Shown in pieces: positions 18,449 to 28,642 of a stretch of DNA of 64,000 nucleotides (the stretch's first letter is position 1; each line of letters begins with the position of its first letter). Location: the NCBI RefSeq assembly GCF_026788005.1, contig NZ_JABEPE010000003.1:248001-312000 (forward strand), read 5' to 3'. This DNA comes from Alteromonas sp. a30 (lineage in GTDB: Bacteria > Pseudomonadota > Gammaproteobacteria > Enterobacterales > Alteromonadaceae). The notes under the pieces are model-generated. The model was not told where the DNA came from. It saw only the letters and a list, made by a program, of their open reading frames with translations, and ran no database searches. Made by a program: the position numbers and the translations under genes.

Positions 18449-19183
18449 TTAGTGCACGTCACGCCAATATTCTTTTTTCAACAAGAATACAAACACAAAC
18501 AACACTAAAATAAATATCAAGACTTTCTTACCAAGCGCTTGACGCTCCAAGGTAACAGGTTCACCTGTATAAACTAAGAAGTTAACTAAATCTAAAACGA
18601 CCTTGTCATATTCGGCGTCACTGAGTAAGCCTGAACCATCAGTCTTAATACCAACTTCACGCATCACTTTCTCACCATCGACCAGTTGCTCTTCAGAGGT
18701 TTCACGAGGCAAGCCTTGCAGCTCTTGAAGAACGTGAGGCATACCAACATCAGGAAAAACCTTGTTGTTCACACCAAACGGTTTTGATGGGTCCTCATAG
18801 AAAGTACGTAAATAGGTATACAACCAATCTGGTCCTCGAACACGCGCAACCAAAGTTAAATCTGGCGGCGGTGCACCAAACCACTTTTTCGCAGAATCAA
18901 CAGGCATCGCATTTTTAATATGCTCAAACACCTTTTCACCTGTGAATTGTAGGTTCTCTTGACCAATGTCGTCAGGGATCCCTAAATCCTTAAATGTGCG
19001 TTGATAACGCTGATATTGCATTTGGTGACAGCCCAAACAATAGTTCATAAAAGTCTGAGCACCGCGCTGTAATGATGCTTTGTCTGTCAAATCATAGTCA
19101 GCGTGATCTAATGGATATTCGCTACCCGCTGCCGAGGCTAAACCGGGCACTAATAAACAAACTAATAAAATCAGCTTTTTCAT
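18449..19183 (-). CDS. petC: Ubiquinol-cytochrome c reductase, cytochrome c1 subunit
   Basis: The 244-residue protein has a signal peptide (MKKLILLVCLLVPGLASA), the haem c motif CLGCH (C49, C52, H53), the PPDLTLVARVRGPDWLYTYL segment of bacterial cytochrome c1 and a C-terminal membrane anchor (about 222-240). It accepts electrons from the Rieske protein and passes them to soluble cytochrome c in the periplasm. Its start overlaps the petB stop by 4 bases (ATGA). Confidence 0.97.
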   Translation of the reverse strand: MKKLILLVCLLVPGLASAAGSEYPLDHADYDLTDKASLQRGAQTFMNYCLGCHQMQYQRYQRTFKDLGIPDDIGQENLQFTGEKVFEHIKNAMPVDSAKKWFGAPPPDLTLVARVRGPDWLYTYLRTFYEDPSKPFGVNNKVFPDVGMPHVLQELQGLPRETSEEQLVDGEKVMREVGIKTDGSGLLSDAEYDKVVLDLVNFLVYTGEPVTLERQALGKKVLIFILVLFVFVFLLKKEYWRDVH

Positions 19184-20448
19184 TTCGTGATCCTCGTAGG
19201 TAGTGGCCTAGTGCTTTCGTTTTTACTGTATAACCACAGTAAACCGAAGAACCCAAAGTACATTACAGTCAAAATCTGAGAGGCAAGGATCTTCCAGTTA
19301 GCTTGAGGTGTACCACCTAAGTAACCTAGGAAAATGAAAACAATCGCGAAAATAATTAGATTCCATTTGTGCAAACCTGAACGGTAACGCCATGAGCGAA
19401 CTTTCCCGCGATCTAACCAAGGTAATAATGCTAACGCTGCGATAGCCGCAAACATGGCAATAACACCGAACAACTTGTTAGGAACGGCCTTCAAAATTGC
19501 GTAGAACGGCGTGAAATACCACACAGGGAAAATATGTGCAGGCGTTTTCAATGGGTTGGCAATTTCAAAGTTTGGATGTTCTAGGAATTTGCCCCACATT
19601 TCGGGATTGAAGAACATGACATAAGAGAACAAGGCCAAGAACACTGTAAAGGCAACCAAATCTTTCAACACAATGTGAGGGAAGAAAGGTACTACGTCAT
19701 CGATAATATCGTACCTGTTTGTGTAATACTCATGCATTGCGAACTTAGTTTTTTCTTCTTCTTTTAAAGAACCTTTAGGACGCTTAACTTCGATACCATC
19801 GGGGTTATTAGAGCCCACTTCGTGCAACGCAACAATGTGCAAGAACACCAGAATCACAATAACAAGCGGGAGCGCGATAACGTGTAACGCAAAGAAACGG
19901 TTAAGTGTTGCCCCAGAGATAACAAAGTCACCCTGAATCCACTCAACTAAACCTGGTCCAATAACAGGAATTGCACTGAATAAAGATACAATTACCTGCG
20001 CGCCCCAATAAGACATTTGTCCCCAAGGTAACACGTAACCCATGAAGGCTTCGGCCATAAGCGCTAAATAAATGAACATACCAAATAACCAAAGCAATTC
20101 CCTTGGTTTCTGATAGGAGCCGTAAATCATGCCGCGGAACATGTGCATGTAAACGACAATAAAGAAGGCAGACGCACCTGTTGAGTGCATGTACCGCAGT
20201 AGCCAGCCATACTCAACATCGCGCATGATGTATTCAACGGAAGCAAAAGCGCCTTCTGCACTTGGTACAAAATTCATCGTCAACCAGATACCGGTGACGA
20301 TTTGGTTAACCAGTACGATAGTGGCTAAAAAGCCAAATACATACCAGAAGTTCATATTTCTCGGTGCTGGATATTGAATGGCGTGCATGTTCGCAACGCG
20401 CATCATAGGAATGCGATATTCAATCCAATCTAAAAGATTTTTCCACAT
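19180..20448 (-). CDS. petB: Ubiquinol-cytochrome c reductase, cytochrome b subunit
   Basis: This 422-residue multi-helix protein has cytochrome b features: haem-ligand histidines in the RYMHSTGAS and HVIALPL helices, the Qo-site PEWY region present as PVWYF, and MGYVLPWGQMSYWG. It is the quinone-oxidising core of complex III. ATG 20448 is chosen because GGGGAGG is nine bases upstream; a TTG at 20457 is directly against that site. It begins one base after the petA stop and overlaps petC by 4 bases. Confidence 0.97.
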   Translation of the reverse strand: MWKNLLDWIEYRIPMMRVANMHAIQYPAPRNMNFWYVFGFLATIVLVNQIVTGIWLTMNFVPSAEGAFASVEYIMRDVEYGWLLRYMHSTGASAFFIVVYMHMFRGMIYGSYQKPRELLWLFGMFIYLALMAEAFMGYVLPWGQMSYWGAQVIVSLFSAIPVIGPGLVEWIQGDFVISGATLNRFFALHVIALPLVIVILVFLHIVALHEVGSNNPDGIEVKRPKGSLKEEEKTKFAMHEYYTNRYDIIDDVVPFFPHIVLKDLVAFTVFLALFSYVMFFNPEMWGKFLEHPNFEIANPLKTPAHIFPVWYFTPFYAILKAVPNKLFGVIAMFAAIAALALLPWLDRGKVRSWRYRSGLHKWNLIIFAIVFIFLGYLGGTPQANWKILASQILTVMYFGFFGLLWLYSKNESTRPLPTRITK

Positions 20449-20449
20449 G

Positions 20450-21043
20450 TTAAGCAACCTCCCCTTCTTGACCGATCAAAATTCGATTGTCATCAATGTA
20501 GTAGTAAGGAGGAACAACTAGGTTTAGTGGAGCAGGAACACTTTGGAATACACGCCCAGCCATATCGAATTTAGAGCCGTGACATGGACAAAAGAACCCA
20601 TCTGGAACGCCTTCTACAAATTCTTCGAACTGGCCGTTTTTCATGTGCTGAGGAGAGCAGCCTAAGTGTGTGCACACACCAACCAATACCAAATACTCTT
20701 CTTTCAAAGCTCGGTAACGGTTTTTTGCGAATGCAGGCTGTTGATCTTCTTCAGAGTTTGGATCTCTGAGTTGATCTTCATGACCAGCTAAAGCATCAAG
20801 AATGGCTTTGGTACGACGAACGATCCAAACGGGCTTAGAGCGCCATTCTACACGCATCATCTGACCAGGTTCTAACTTACTAATATCAACTTCAACATCC
20901 GCACCAGCTGCTTTAGCTCGTTCACTCGGATTCCACGAAGCGATAAATGGTACTGCGGCTCCAACCACTCCCACACCGCCAACTACTGATGTAGCCACAG
21001 TTAAGAAGCGTCGCCGGCTATTATCTACAGGCGTGTTGCTCAT
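20450..21043 (-). CDS. petA: Ubiquinol-cytochrome c reductase, Rieske iron-sulfur subunit
   Basis: The 197-residue protein has a twin-arginine start (SRRRFL) leading into one membrane helix, then the Rieske domain with CTHLGC and CPCHGSKFD, which hold the 2Fe-2S cluster. It moves electrons from ubiquinol to cytochrome c1. It is the first gene of petABC; a GGGGA ribosome binding site precedes the ATG. The upstream 350 bases to the rpsI terminator should contain the operon promoter. Confidence 0.97.
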   Translation of the reverse strand: MSNTPVDNSRRRFLTVATSVVGGVGVVGAAVPFIASWNPSERAKAAGADVEVDISKLEPGQMMRVEWRSKPVWIVRRTKAILDALAGHEDQLRDPNSEEDQQPAFAKNRYRALKEEYLVLVGVCTHLGCSPQHMKNGQFEEFVEGVPDGFFCPCHGSKFDMAGRVFQSVPAPLNLVVPPYYYIDDNRILIGQEGEVA

Positions 21044-21399
21044 CCAATTTTCCCCAGAGGTTGGATTTTGTGAGTTATTCTAATTTGATACGCAATCTAC
21101 TAAATATCGATTAACAATATTTTTGGGCTCTAAAAATTAGCCCACTAAATATGATCATCAGCGCAAGATGAACTATAGGCTAACTCTCGACTTTGTAACA
21201 AATAATATTCCGGTTTTTACCCGGGCTGCATGATAAATAAAACCCCTATGGATCTCAAGGGATTCATTCATAATGCAGTAATAATCAAATTAGATTTGCT
21301 AGGGAATTTTAACGGTCAATTGAAGATTAATGACCTTTTATTTTACCGCTAGGTAAATTTTTGAAACAAATAAGTGCTATTTGACAAACAATAGACAAT
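21044..21399. other. Intergenic region upstream of petABC, with a long imperfect hairpin
   Basis: No gene was found. CTGCAT at 21226-21231 pairs with ATGCAG at 21273-21278, and inner segments down to CCCT (21244-21247) and AGGG (21258-21261) also pair with a few mismatches, giving a hairpin of about 17 base pairs. It may belong to the petABC leader or to a small RNA. I could not place a convincing promoter. Confidence 0.45.
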
Positions 21400-21426
21400 A
21401 AAAAACCCGGATAAACCGGGTTTTTT
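21400..21426 (-). terminator. Terminator of the rplM-rpsI operon
   Basis: The stem AAAAACCCGG/CCGGGTTTTT encloses a 5-base loop. Read on the minus strand it ends in TTTTTT shortly after the rpsI stop. The symmetric A/T flanks could also stop plus-strand transcription. Confidence 0.92.
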
Positions 21427-21443
21427 GAAACAATATAAAGCTT

Positions 21444-21836
21444 TTAACGCTTGGAGAACTGAGGTCTCTTACGTGCTTTATGAAGACCAACTTTCTTACG
21501 CTCAACGCGACGCGCGTCACGAGTAACGAAGCCAGCTTGGCGAAGAGCAGGACGTAATGTTTCGTCAAACTCCATCAACGCACGTGTAATACCGTGACGA
21601 ATCGCACCTGCTTGACCACTAATTCCACCACCAGTAACAGTGATGTAAAGGTCAAACTTTTCAGTCATCTCAACCAACTCAAGCGGTTGACGAACAACCA
21701 TACGTGCAGTTTCGCGACCAAAGAACTCTTCTAGGGGACGCTTATTTACAGTAATGCTGCCTGTGCCTGGACGCAAAAATACGCGAGCAGTTGAGCTTTT
21801 GCGACGACCAGTACCGTAATATTGATTATCAGCCAT
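21444..21836 (-). CDS. rpsI: 30S ribosomal protein S9
   Basis: At 130 residues this is the exact family length, with [15 protein letters not shown] at the N-terminus, [15 protein letters not shown] in the middle and the basic C-terminus [11 protein letters not shown] that reaches the P-site tRNA. It lies 13 bases after rplM in the usual operon. Confidence 0.98.
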   Translation of the reverse strand: MADNQYYGTGRRKSSTARVFLRPGTGSITVNKRPLEEFFGRETARMVVRQPLELVEMTEKFDLYITVTGGGISGQAGAIRHGITRALMEFDETLRPALRQAGFVTRDARRVERKKVGLHKARKRPQFSKR

Positions 21837-21849
21837 TGATCAGTGCTCC

Positions 21850-22278
21850 TTAAATGTCCAAAACTTGTGGTTTTTGAGCAGCATGACCGTGCTCAGTACC
21901 AGCATAAACTTTTAACTTACGGAACATTGCACGACCCAAAGGACCTTTAGGCAACATACCCTTAACTGCTTTCTCAATGATCATTTCAGGCTTAGAAGCT
22001 TGTAACTTTTCAAAGTTTACTTCTTTCAAGCCACCTGGATAACCAGAGTGAGAGTAGTACATTTTGTCTTGCTTTTTGTTGCCTGTTACAACAACTTTTT
22101 CAGCATTAACAACAACAATGTAATCACCAGTATCTACGTGAGGCGTATATTCTGGCTTATGCTTGCCACGCAAACGACGCGCAGCCTCGGTTGCCAATCG
22201 ACCTAAAGTTTTGTCGGTGGCATCAATCACAAACCATTCACGTTTTACCGTTTCTGGTTTTGCTACATATGTTTTCAT
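21850..22278 (-). CDS. rplM: 50S ribosomal protein L13
   Basis: The 142-residue protein matches L13 in full: [15 protein letters not shown] start, [29 protein letters not shown] and [14 protein letters not shown] 22278 is chosen over an in-frame TTG at 22293 because it gives the canonical N-terminus and length. It leads the rplM-rpsI operon. The roughly 140-base leader contains hairpins that could mediate the autogenous repression by L13 known in E. coli. Confidence 0.98.
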   Translation of the reverse strand: MKTYVAKPETVKREWFVIDATDKTLGRLATEAARRLRGKHKPEYTPHVDTGDYIVVVNAEKVVVTGNKKQDKMYYSHSGYPGGLKEVNFEKLQASKPEMIIEKAVKGMLPKGPLGRAMFRKLKVYAGTEHGHAAQKPQVLDI

Positions 22279-22324
22279 CTTAAAATTACCCAAAATTCAG
22301 ACGTTAACGTTATCTCATCAACCC

Positions 22325-22386
22325 GGCATCTATCCGAATCGGAGACGCCTAAAGACCAGTTTGATTACCCCTTCGAGCACACTGGT
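22325..22386 (-). promoter_or_regulatory. Structured leader of rplM (possible L13 autoregulatory RNA)
   Basis: Two inverted repeats lie between the promoter and the rplM start. The segment 22325-22349 folds with arms GGCGTCT/AGATGCC and an inner CGA/TCG. ACCAGT (22381-22386 on the minus strand) pairs with ACTGGT (22355-22360). L13 is known to repress its own operon in E. coli through the leader; the match of structure here is inferred only. Confidence 0.4.
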
Positions 22387-22428
22387 TTGTACGCACAATC
22401 CATGTAGCCGTAACTGGGCAGGGCGCGA

Positions 22429-22434
22429 ATTATA
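22429..22434 (-). promoter_or_regulatory. -10 element of the rplM-rpsI promoter
   Basis: A perfect TATAAT on the minus strand is followed by TCGCGCCC, the GC-rich discriminator typical of stringently controlled ribosomal promoters. The -35 is weak. Transcription would start near 22420, about 140 bases before rplM. Confidence 0.65.
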
Positions 22435-22482
22435 CAGAACTCCACTAAAATTACACCCCTTTATTGATAAAAAACATGCAAA

Positions 22483-23604
22483 TTAAGGCAGATGCTCGCG
22501 CGCCAAAAACTCATGGGACTGCATTTCCTTCAAGCGACTGATGCATCGTTTAAATTCAAAGGTTAATTGACCAGAAGTATAAAGCTCATCAATCGCCACT
22601 TCTGCGGCAATAATCAACTTCACGTTGCGCTCATAAAATTCATCAACCATAGCAATAAAACGACGCGCCTTGTCATCAACCATTGCCCCCATTTGAGTCA
22701 CGTCCGCAAGCAAGACGGTATGATAAATACGGCTCAATTCCATGTAGTCATTTGAGCTACGTGGTCCCCCACAAAGCACTTCAAAATCGAACATCACCAC
22801 CCCATCTGCATTGCGAATGGTGGCAATCTCACGTCCTAAAATGGATAGTGCTTCATCTTGTTCAACAGCTTCGGGGGCAAGCTGGGTAAAATACGCATGT
22901 AAATTTTTCGTTGCTTGCTCATCAAGTGGGTAGTGATAAATCTCTGCTTGTTCGAGTGTTCGCAATCGGTAATCAATACCACTATCCACATTCACAACAT
23001 TGGTGTGTTTGTTAAGCAAAGCAATTGCTGGCAGGAAACGAGCTCGCTGTAACCCATTTTTATATAAATGATCAGGTTCGATGTTAGATGTTGCTACCAA
23101 AACAATACCTTCTGCGAACAGCAACTCAAATAAGGTTCCCAAAATCATGGCGTCAGTAATATCGGAAACAAAAAATTCATCGAAGCAAATAATGCGTGTT
23201 TCTTTCGCCAGCTTTTTAGCAATGATTTTTAAGGGGTCACTTTGCCCTGCTAACAACTTCATTTCTTCATGCACTCGGTGCATAAACCGATGGAAATGCA
23301 CACGCATTTTGTTTGTTAAGGGTAAGCAATCATAAAAGGTGTCGACTAAATAGGTTTTTCCTCGACCAACCCCACCCCAAAAGTAAATCCCCTGAATGTT
23401 AGCTATTGCTCGACTGACATGCCTTTTCTTACCCGGCAATATGCCTTTGAATTTATGTTTCCAGCCGGTCTGATTTTGAATAGCAACTAAATCATCATAT
23501 AAACGTTGTAGTTCTTTGACTGCGTTCTCTTGAGCCGCATCAAATTGGAAATCATCCCGCTGCAAATCTTCTTGATACTTCTGCAACGGCGTTAGATTCA
23601 ACAT
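22483..23604 (-). CDS. zapE: Cell division protein ZapE (AFG1-like ATPase)
   Basis: This 373-residue P-loop ATPase has Walker A GGVGRGKT (77-84), Walker B IICFDEF and the AFG1/LACE1 segments VHFHRFMHRVHEEM and LYKNGLQRARFLP. ZapE interacts with the FtsZ ring and destabilises FtsZ polymers, mainly under low oxygen or heat. It lies upstream of rplM on the same strand and is divergent from zapG, the common gammaproteobacterial order. Confidence 0.96.
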   Translation of the reverse strand: MLNLTPLQKYQEDLQRDDFQFDAAQENAVKELQRLYDDLVAIQNQTGWKHKFKGILPGKKRHVSRAIANIQGIYFWGGVGRGKTYLVDTFYDCLPLTNKMRVHFHRFMHRVHEEMKLLAGQSDPLKIIAKKLAKETRIICFDEFFVSDITDAMILGTLFELLFAEGIVLVATSNIEPDHLYKNGLQRARFLPAIALLNKHTNVVNVDSGIDYRLRTLEQAEIYHYPLDEQATKNLHAYFTQLAPEAVEQDEALSILGREIATIRNADGVVMFDFEVLCGGPRSSNDYMELSRIYHTVLLADVTQMGAMVDDKARRFIAMVDEFYERNVKLIIAAEVAIDELYTSGQLTFEFKRCISRLKEMQSHEFLAREHLP

Positions 23605-23666
23605 AAGTTTGGTTCTCTCAATTCTTTATAAAGACTCTGGAATGCTTCATTCGATCGGAATCTTGC

Positions 23667-23672
23667 ATTATA
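23667..23672 (-). promoter_or_regulatory. Possible -10 element of zapE
   Basis: TATAAT lies on the minus strand about 60 bases upstream of the zapE start within the 231-base divergent region. No good -35 was found at 16-18 bases, so this is a weak call. Confidence 0.35.
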
Positions 23673-23835
23673 AGGTTACAAAAAAATAAGGGAACCCATC
23701 CAACCAGTAGGACATATGATAATAAACTACTTCACAGCAGCTAGAATATGCCGATAATAGCTAGCTATTGACTACTGGGTTCTAGCCTAAACAGAGGCTT
23801 AGAACGAAGCATAGGTTATTGAAAGAGGAAAAAAG

Positions 23836-24279
23836 ATGGATTGGACTATCGGAGCTTTACTTTTAGTTGTGGGAGCTATAGTTGGTTTTTTCGTTGCGAA
23901 ATACTTTCTTACACAATCTAACACCTCAAAAAAAGTCTCGCATAACGCTATTTCTGAACGTGAAATGTTAACCGAACAAGCACTCATTCACGTTGCCAGC
24001 ACACGCAAAATGTTAGACGAAATTCAGCGTCAAAGCGGCGCTCTTAAATCTCAGTTGGACGCCTACGAAGACTTGTTAGTCAGTTCAAAACAAGTAAAAG
24101 ACGGGGAGTCATTCAACTTCTTTGGTGATCAAGCCATGACCTTTTTGAAGAATCAACAAAAGGAAGCCAAGCCAGTCAGTTCAAACGCTGGATTTCAGCC
24201 ACCAGATTATTCAGAGGGTGCCTCTGGTTTATTGAAAGGTGGACAACAAAACCAAACTGAAAATGAACAAAAGTCATAG
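23836..24279 (+). CDS. zapG: ZapG/YhcB family envelope and division protein (DUF1043)
   Basis: The 147-residue protein has an N-terminal membrane helix (residues 5-25, IGALLLVVGAIVGFFVAKYF), a charged coiled-coil segment (about 45-90) and a glutamine-rich tail, the DUF1043 layout. The family affects division and the balance of peptidoglycan, LPS and phospholipid synthesis. A GAAAGAGG-like ribosome binding site precedes the ATG. Its place between zapE and degQ is conserved. Confidence 0.92.
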   Translation: MDWTIGALLLVVGAIVGFFVAKYFLTQSNTSKKVSHNAISEREMLTEQALIHVASTRKMLDEIQRQSGALKSQLDAYEDLLVSSKQVKDGESFNFFGDQAMTFLKNQQKEAKPVSSNAGFQPPDYSEGASGLLKGGQQNQTENEQKS

Positions 24280-24355
24280 GGTGACTTGAAGCATTGAACT
24301 TTGGCCTTACTACAGCAGTCACTTGAGTAGATTCAAAGACGGAGAAAATCTGCAA

Positions 24356-25723
24356 ATGAAAAAAATTGTATCTTGTGCCACTCTTTGTGCGGCAATTTTC
24401 GCTAGTAGTTTAACTATCAGCTTACCCTCTCAAGCGGCGATACCTTTCGGCGAAGATGGGGTACCGACCTTGGCCCCAATGCTTGAGAAAACCTCTCCCG
24501 CCGTCGTCAGTATTTCGGTTGAAGGCAAGCATAAGATCAGGCAACGAGTACCTGACCTTTTTCGCTACTTCTACGGTCCCAATGCACCACGGGAGCAAGT
24601 GCAAGAGCAACCATTCCGAGGTTTAGGCAGTGGCGTTATTATTGATGCTGATGAAGGTTATATTGTCACCAATGCACATGTTGTTGATAACGCAGACGAA
24701 ATTATTGTATCGCTGGGTGATGGCCGTGAAATCGAAGCTAAAAAGATTGGTGAAGATAAGGGAAGTGACATTGCATTATTAAAAGTCAGCCCTGATAACC
24801 TAAGTGAAGTTAAATTAGCCAACTCGGATGCTATCAGAGTCGGTGACTTTGTGGTCGCCATCGGAAACCCATTTGGCATAGGTAAAACCGTCACTTCTGG
24901 TATCGTTAGTGCATTAGGCCGCTCCACCGCAATGAGTATTAACGCCTACGAGGACTATATCCAAACCGATGCTGCTATCAACCGAGGCAACTCCGGCGGA
25001 GCACTTGTCAACCTCAAAGGTGAACTTGTTGGTATTAATACTGCGATAGTGGGCCCAAATGGCGGTAACGTTGGGATCGGTTTTGCAATCCCCTCCAATA
25101 TGATGAAGAGTCTAGTTGATCAAATCATCAAATATGGTGAAGTTAGACGCGGCTTACTGGGCATTACAGGCCAAAATGTCGACTCGGGTCTTGCCAAGGC
25201 AATGGGATTAGATGTAAACCAAGGTGCTTTCGTTAGAGAAGTCGCGGAAGACTCTGCTGCATCAAAAGGCGGCATTGAACCGGGTGATATTATCGTTGAA
25301 ATCAATGGCAAGAAGATTGAAAGCTTTAATGAATTAAGAGCTAAAATTGGATCTTTAGGTGCTGGTGCCGAAGTAGAATTAGGCTTGTTACGTGAAGGCA
25401 AACACAAAGAAGTTGACGTTGTACTGGAAGATTTCTCAGCAAGAAATATTGAAGCAGAAGAAATCCACCCAGCGCTGGATGGAGCCACACTCGCAGATGG
25501 TACGACTGAAAGCAACGAACCTGGCGTAGAGATTTCTGATGTTGCAGCTCGCTCAAATGCCGACAGACTTGGCTTGAAGCAAGGAGATGTAATTGTTGGT
25601 GTTAACCGTCAGCGTATTAACAATGTTGCTGAACTTCGTCGCATCCTGAACGCTGATGAAAGAGGCGTTATCGCTCTAAATGTAAAACGGGGTCGTTCTT
25701 CACTTTATTTAGTTATCCGGTAA
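24356..25723 (+). CDS. degQ: Periplasmic serine endoprotease, DegP/DegQ family
   Basis: The 455-residue protein has a signal peptide (MKKIVSCATLCAAIFASSL, cleaved after SQA) and a trypsin-like protease domain with H108, D138 and S213 (in GNSGG). Two PDZ domains follow, at about 265-355 and 375-455. Two PDZ domains and the position directly before degS make DegQ the best name. It degrades or refolds misfolded periplasmic proteins. The frame opens at 24323, but ATG 24356 gives a proper signal peptide, with GGAG at 24341-24344. A hairpin terminator follows. Confidence 0.94.
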   Translation: MKKIVSCATLCAAIFASSLTISLPSQAAIPFGEDGVPTLAPMLEKTSPAVVSISVEGKHKIRQRVPDLFRYFYGPNAPREQVQEQPFRGLGSGVIIDADEGYIVTNAHVVDNADEIIVSLGDGREIEAKKIGEDKGSDIALLKVSPDNLSEVKLANSDAIRVGDFVVAIGNPFGIGKTVTSGIVSALGRSTAMSINAYEDYIQTDAAINRGNSGGALVNLKGELVGINTAIVGPNGGNVGIGFAIPSNMMKSLVDQIIKYGEVRRGLLGITGQNVDSGLAKAMGLDVNQGAFVREVAEDSAASKGGIEPGDIIVEINGKKIESFNELRAKIGSLGAGAEVELGLLREGKHKEVDVVLEDFSARNIEAEEIHPALDGATLADGTTESNEPGVEISDVAARSNADRLGLKQGDVIVGVNRQRINNVAELRRILNADERGVIALNVKRGRSSLYLVIR

Positions 25724-25750
25724 AACACACCGATAAAAGTTAACCCATCT

Positions 25751-25787
25751 AAAGCCTCGTTTGTGAATACATTCGGGGCTTTTCTTT
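25751..25787 (+). terminator. Terminator between degQ and degS
   Basis: AAAGCCTCG (25751-25759) pairs with CGGGGCTTT (25774-25782), with one G-T pair, and runs into TTTTCTTT. degS therefore probably has its own promoter or depends on read-through. Confidence 0.8.
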
Positions 25788-25908
25788 ATCTAAAACATTT
25801 ATTTATATCCACTTTAGCACTAACCTTTATCAGATCCTGTTATCAATTCGTATTCAGTGGTATGCTCGCGGGTTTGATACTAACCCTATTTGATTGGAAC
25901 AAATACCC

Positions 25909-26982
25909 TTGCAATCTTGGTTTTCCTTTCTCATTAGATCTATTGCTTTAGGACTCATTCTTTCAGGAGTCTTATTATTATTAGTGCCAACATTACGCAG
26001 TGGAGAGGGTTTTTCTGTTTCAGGGCTATTCGGCCCCAAATACACTCAAGATAAGCTTTCTTTTAACAATGCAATTCACAATGCAGGCCCCGCAGTTGTC
26101 AACATCTATAGCTTTAGTTACGACACTCGCTCTGTTCTTTACAGTCGCAGACCTAATGAGAGAACCAGCTTAGGCTCAGGCGTTGTGATGACCCATAGCG
26201 GTCATATTTTAACCTGCCTACATGTCATTCAAGATGCCGATTATATTGGCGTAGTGCTTTCTGATGGTCAATTTTACGAAGCTCACCAAGTTGGCAACGA
26301 CCCCTTAACTGACCTTGCAGTCTTAAAAATCAATATTGAAAATGCTCCGGTTATTCCTCAACTAGAAGAACCTAATACGCAGGTTGGTGATTTAGTGTTA
26401 GCCATCGGGAACCCGTACAACCTTGGACAAACGATCACACAGGGTATTGTTGGCGCTACTGGGCGCGCGCAAATCAATAGTAACGTTGCTGGTTATGCGA
26501 ACTTTATCCAAACCGACGCCGTTTTAAATGAAGGCAACTCTGGCGGCGCGTTGGTCGATAGTAATGGGGTTTTAGTCGGCATAAACAACGCCAATTATAA
26601 AACCTTAGATACACAACGACGCATTAAAGATGTGCCTGGCGTCTTCTTTGCCGTCCCTTATAAGCTTGCCAAGAAAGTTATGGACCAGATCATCTCCAAT
26701 GGCAGGGTAATTCGCGGTTATTTAGGAGTATCAGGAAACGATCTACCGGGGCAACAAGGATTTTTGATTACCAGCATTACACCAAGAGGCCCGGCGGCAC
26801 TTGCAGGCTTGCAACCGAATGATGTGGTCCTTTCCGTAAATGGAATTCAACTTGAAGGCGCTGCACATGCATTGGAACTGGTTGCTGAAACGACACCGGG
26901 AACGACACTCAGCTTCAAAATTAGTAGGGACGATGCCGTCATAACCATTCCTGTTAACATCGCCGAACTACGTAACAGCTAA
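25909..26982 (+). CDS. degS: Site-1 protease DegS of the sigma-E envelope stress pathway
   Basis: This is an inner-membrane-anchored periplasmic serine protease: a membrane helix near residues 8-28, protease domain with H105, D135 and S211 (GNSGG), then a single PDZ domain (about 260-355). DegS cuts the anti-sigma factor RseA when its PDZ domain senses misfolded porin C-termini. No ATG precedes the domain. TTG 25909 is chosen because it has GGAA nine bases upstream and gives an N-terminus like E. coli DegS; TTG 25894 is an alternative. It ends seven bases from the convergent murA. Confidence 0.92.
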   Translation: MQSWFSFLIRSIALGLILSGVLLLLVPTLRSGEGFSVSGLFGPKYTQDKLSFNNAIHNAGPAVVNIYSFSYDTRSVLYSRRPNERTSLGSGVVMTHSGHILTCLHVIQDADYIGVVLSDGQFYEAHQVGNDPLTDLAVLKINIENAPVIPQLEEPNTQVGDLVLAIGNPYNLGQTITQGIVGATGRAQINSNVAGYANFIQTDAVLNEGNSGGALVDSNGVLVGINNANYKTLDTQRRIKDVPGVFFAVPYKLAKKVMDQIISNGRVIRGYLGVSGNDLPGQQGFLITSITPRGPAALAGLQPNDVVLSVNGIQLEGAAHALELVAETTPGTTLSFKISRDDAVITIPVNIAELRNS

Positions 26983-26989
26983 TCACCAA

Positions 26990-28297
<1,308 letters not shown>

Positions 28298-28349
28298 TTA
28301 GAACAAATATTGTCTCTAATCCCAAATCAAAATCGGTTGAATAGGTATG

Positions 28350-28610
28350 TTAAGCGTCCGGCAATAATAACTTTTTATCTTTTTGCCATTGCTCTTGATT
28401 GAAGGTTTTAATCGAAAGCGCATGAAGCGTACCATCAGCGATAAACTCGTTTAATGGTGCATAAATCATTTGCTGTTTTTTGACTCGTGACATGCCCTCA
28501 AACGCATCGCTTACAGCTAGGATTTGGAAGTGAGAACCTTCCCCCGTGACATGAATCTCATCTAGCGCTAATTTATCTTCGAGAATTTTTTTAATATCTT
28601 CTGCTTGCAT
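28350..28610 (-). CDS. ibaG: BolA-family protein IbaG
   Basis: The 86-residue BolA-fold protein has the HVTGEGSHFQILAVSDAFEGMSRVKKQQMIY core, including the conserved SHF histidine used for [2Fe-2S] binding with monothiol glutaredoxins. IbaG is the BolA paralogue linked to murA, with roles in acid resistance and Fe-S trafficking. ATG 28610 is preferred over a TTG two codons upstream. Confidence 0.93.
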   Translation of the reverse strand: MQAEDIKKILEDKLALDEIHVTGEGSHFQILAVSDAFEGMSRVKKQQMIYAPLNEFIADGTLHALSIKTFNQEQWQKDKKLLLPDA

Positions 28611-28642
28611 AACCAATAATACTATTTACTGAATAGTTGTGC

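Noticed and set aside
22163-22486. 107-codon plus-strand ORF across the rplM leader
   Set aside because: It is antisense to rplM and its promoter region; composition does not resemble a protein.
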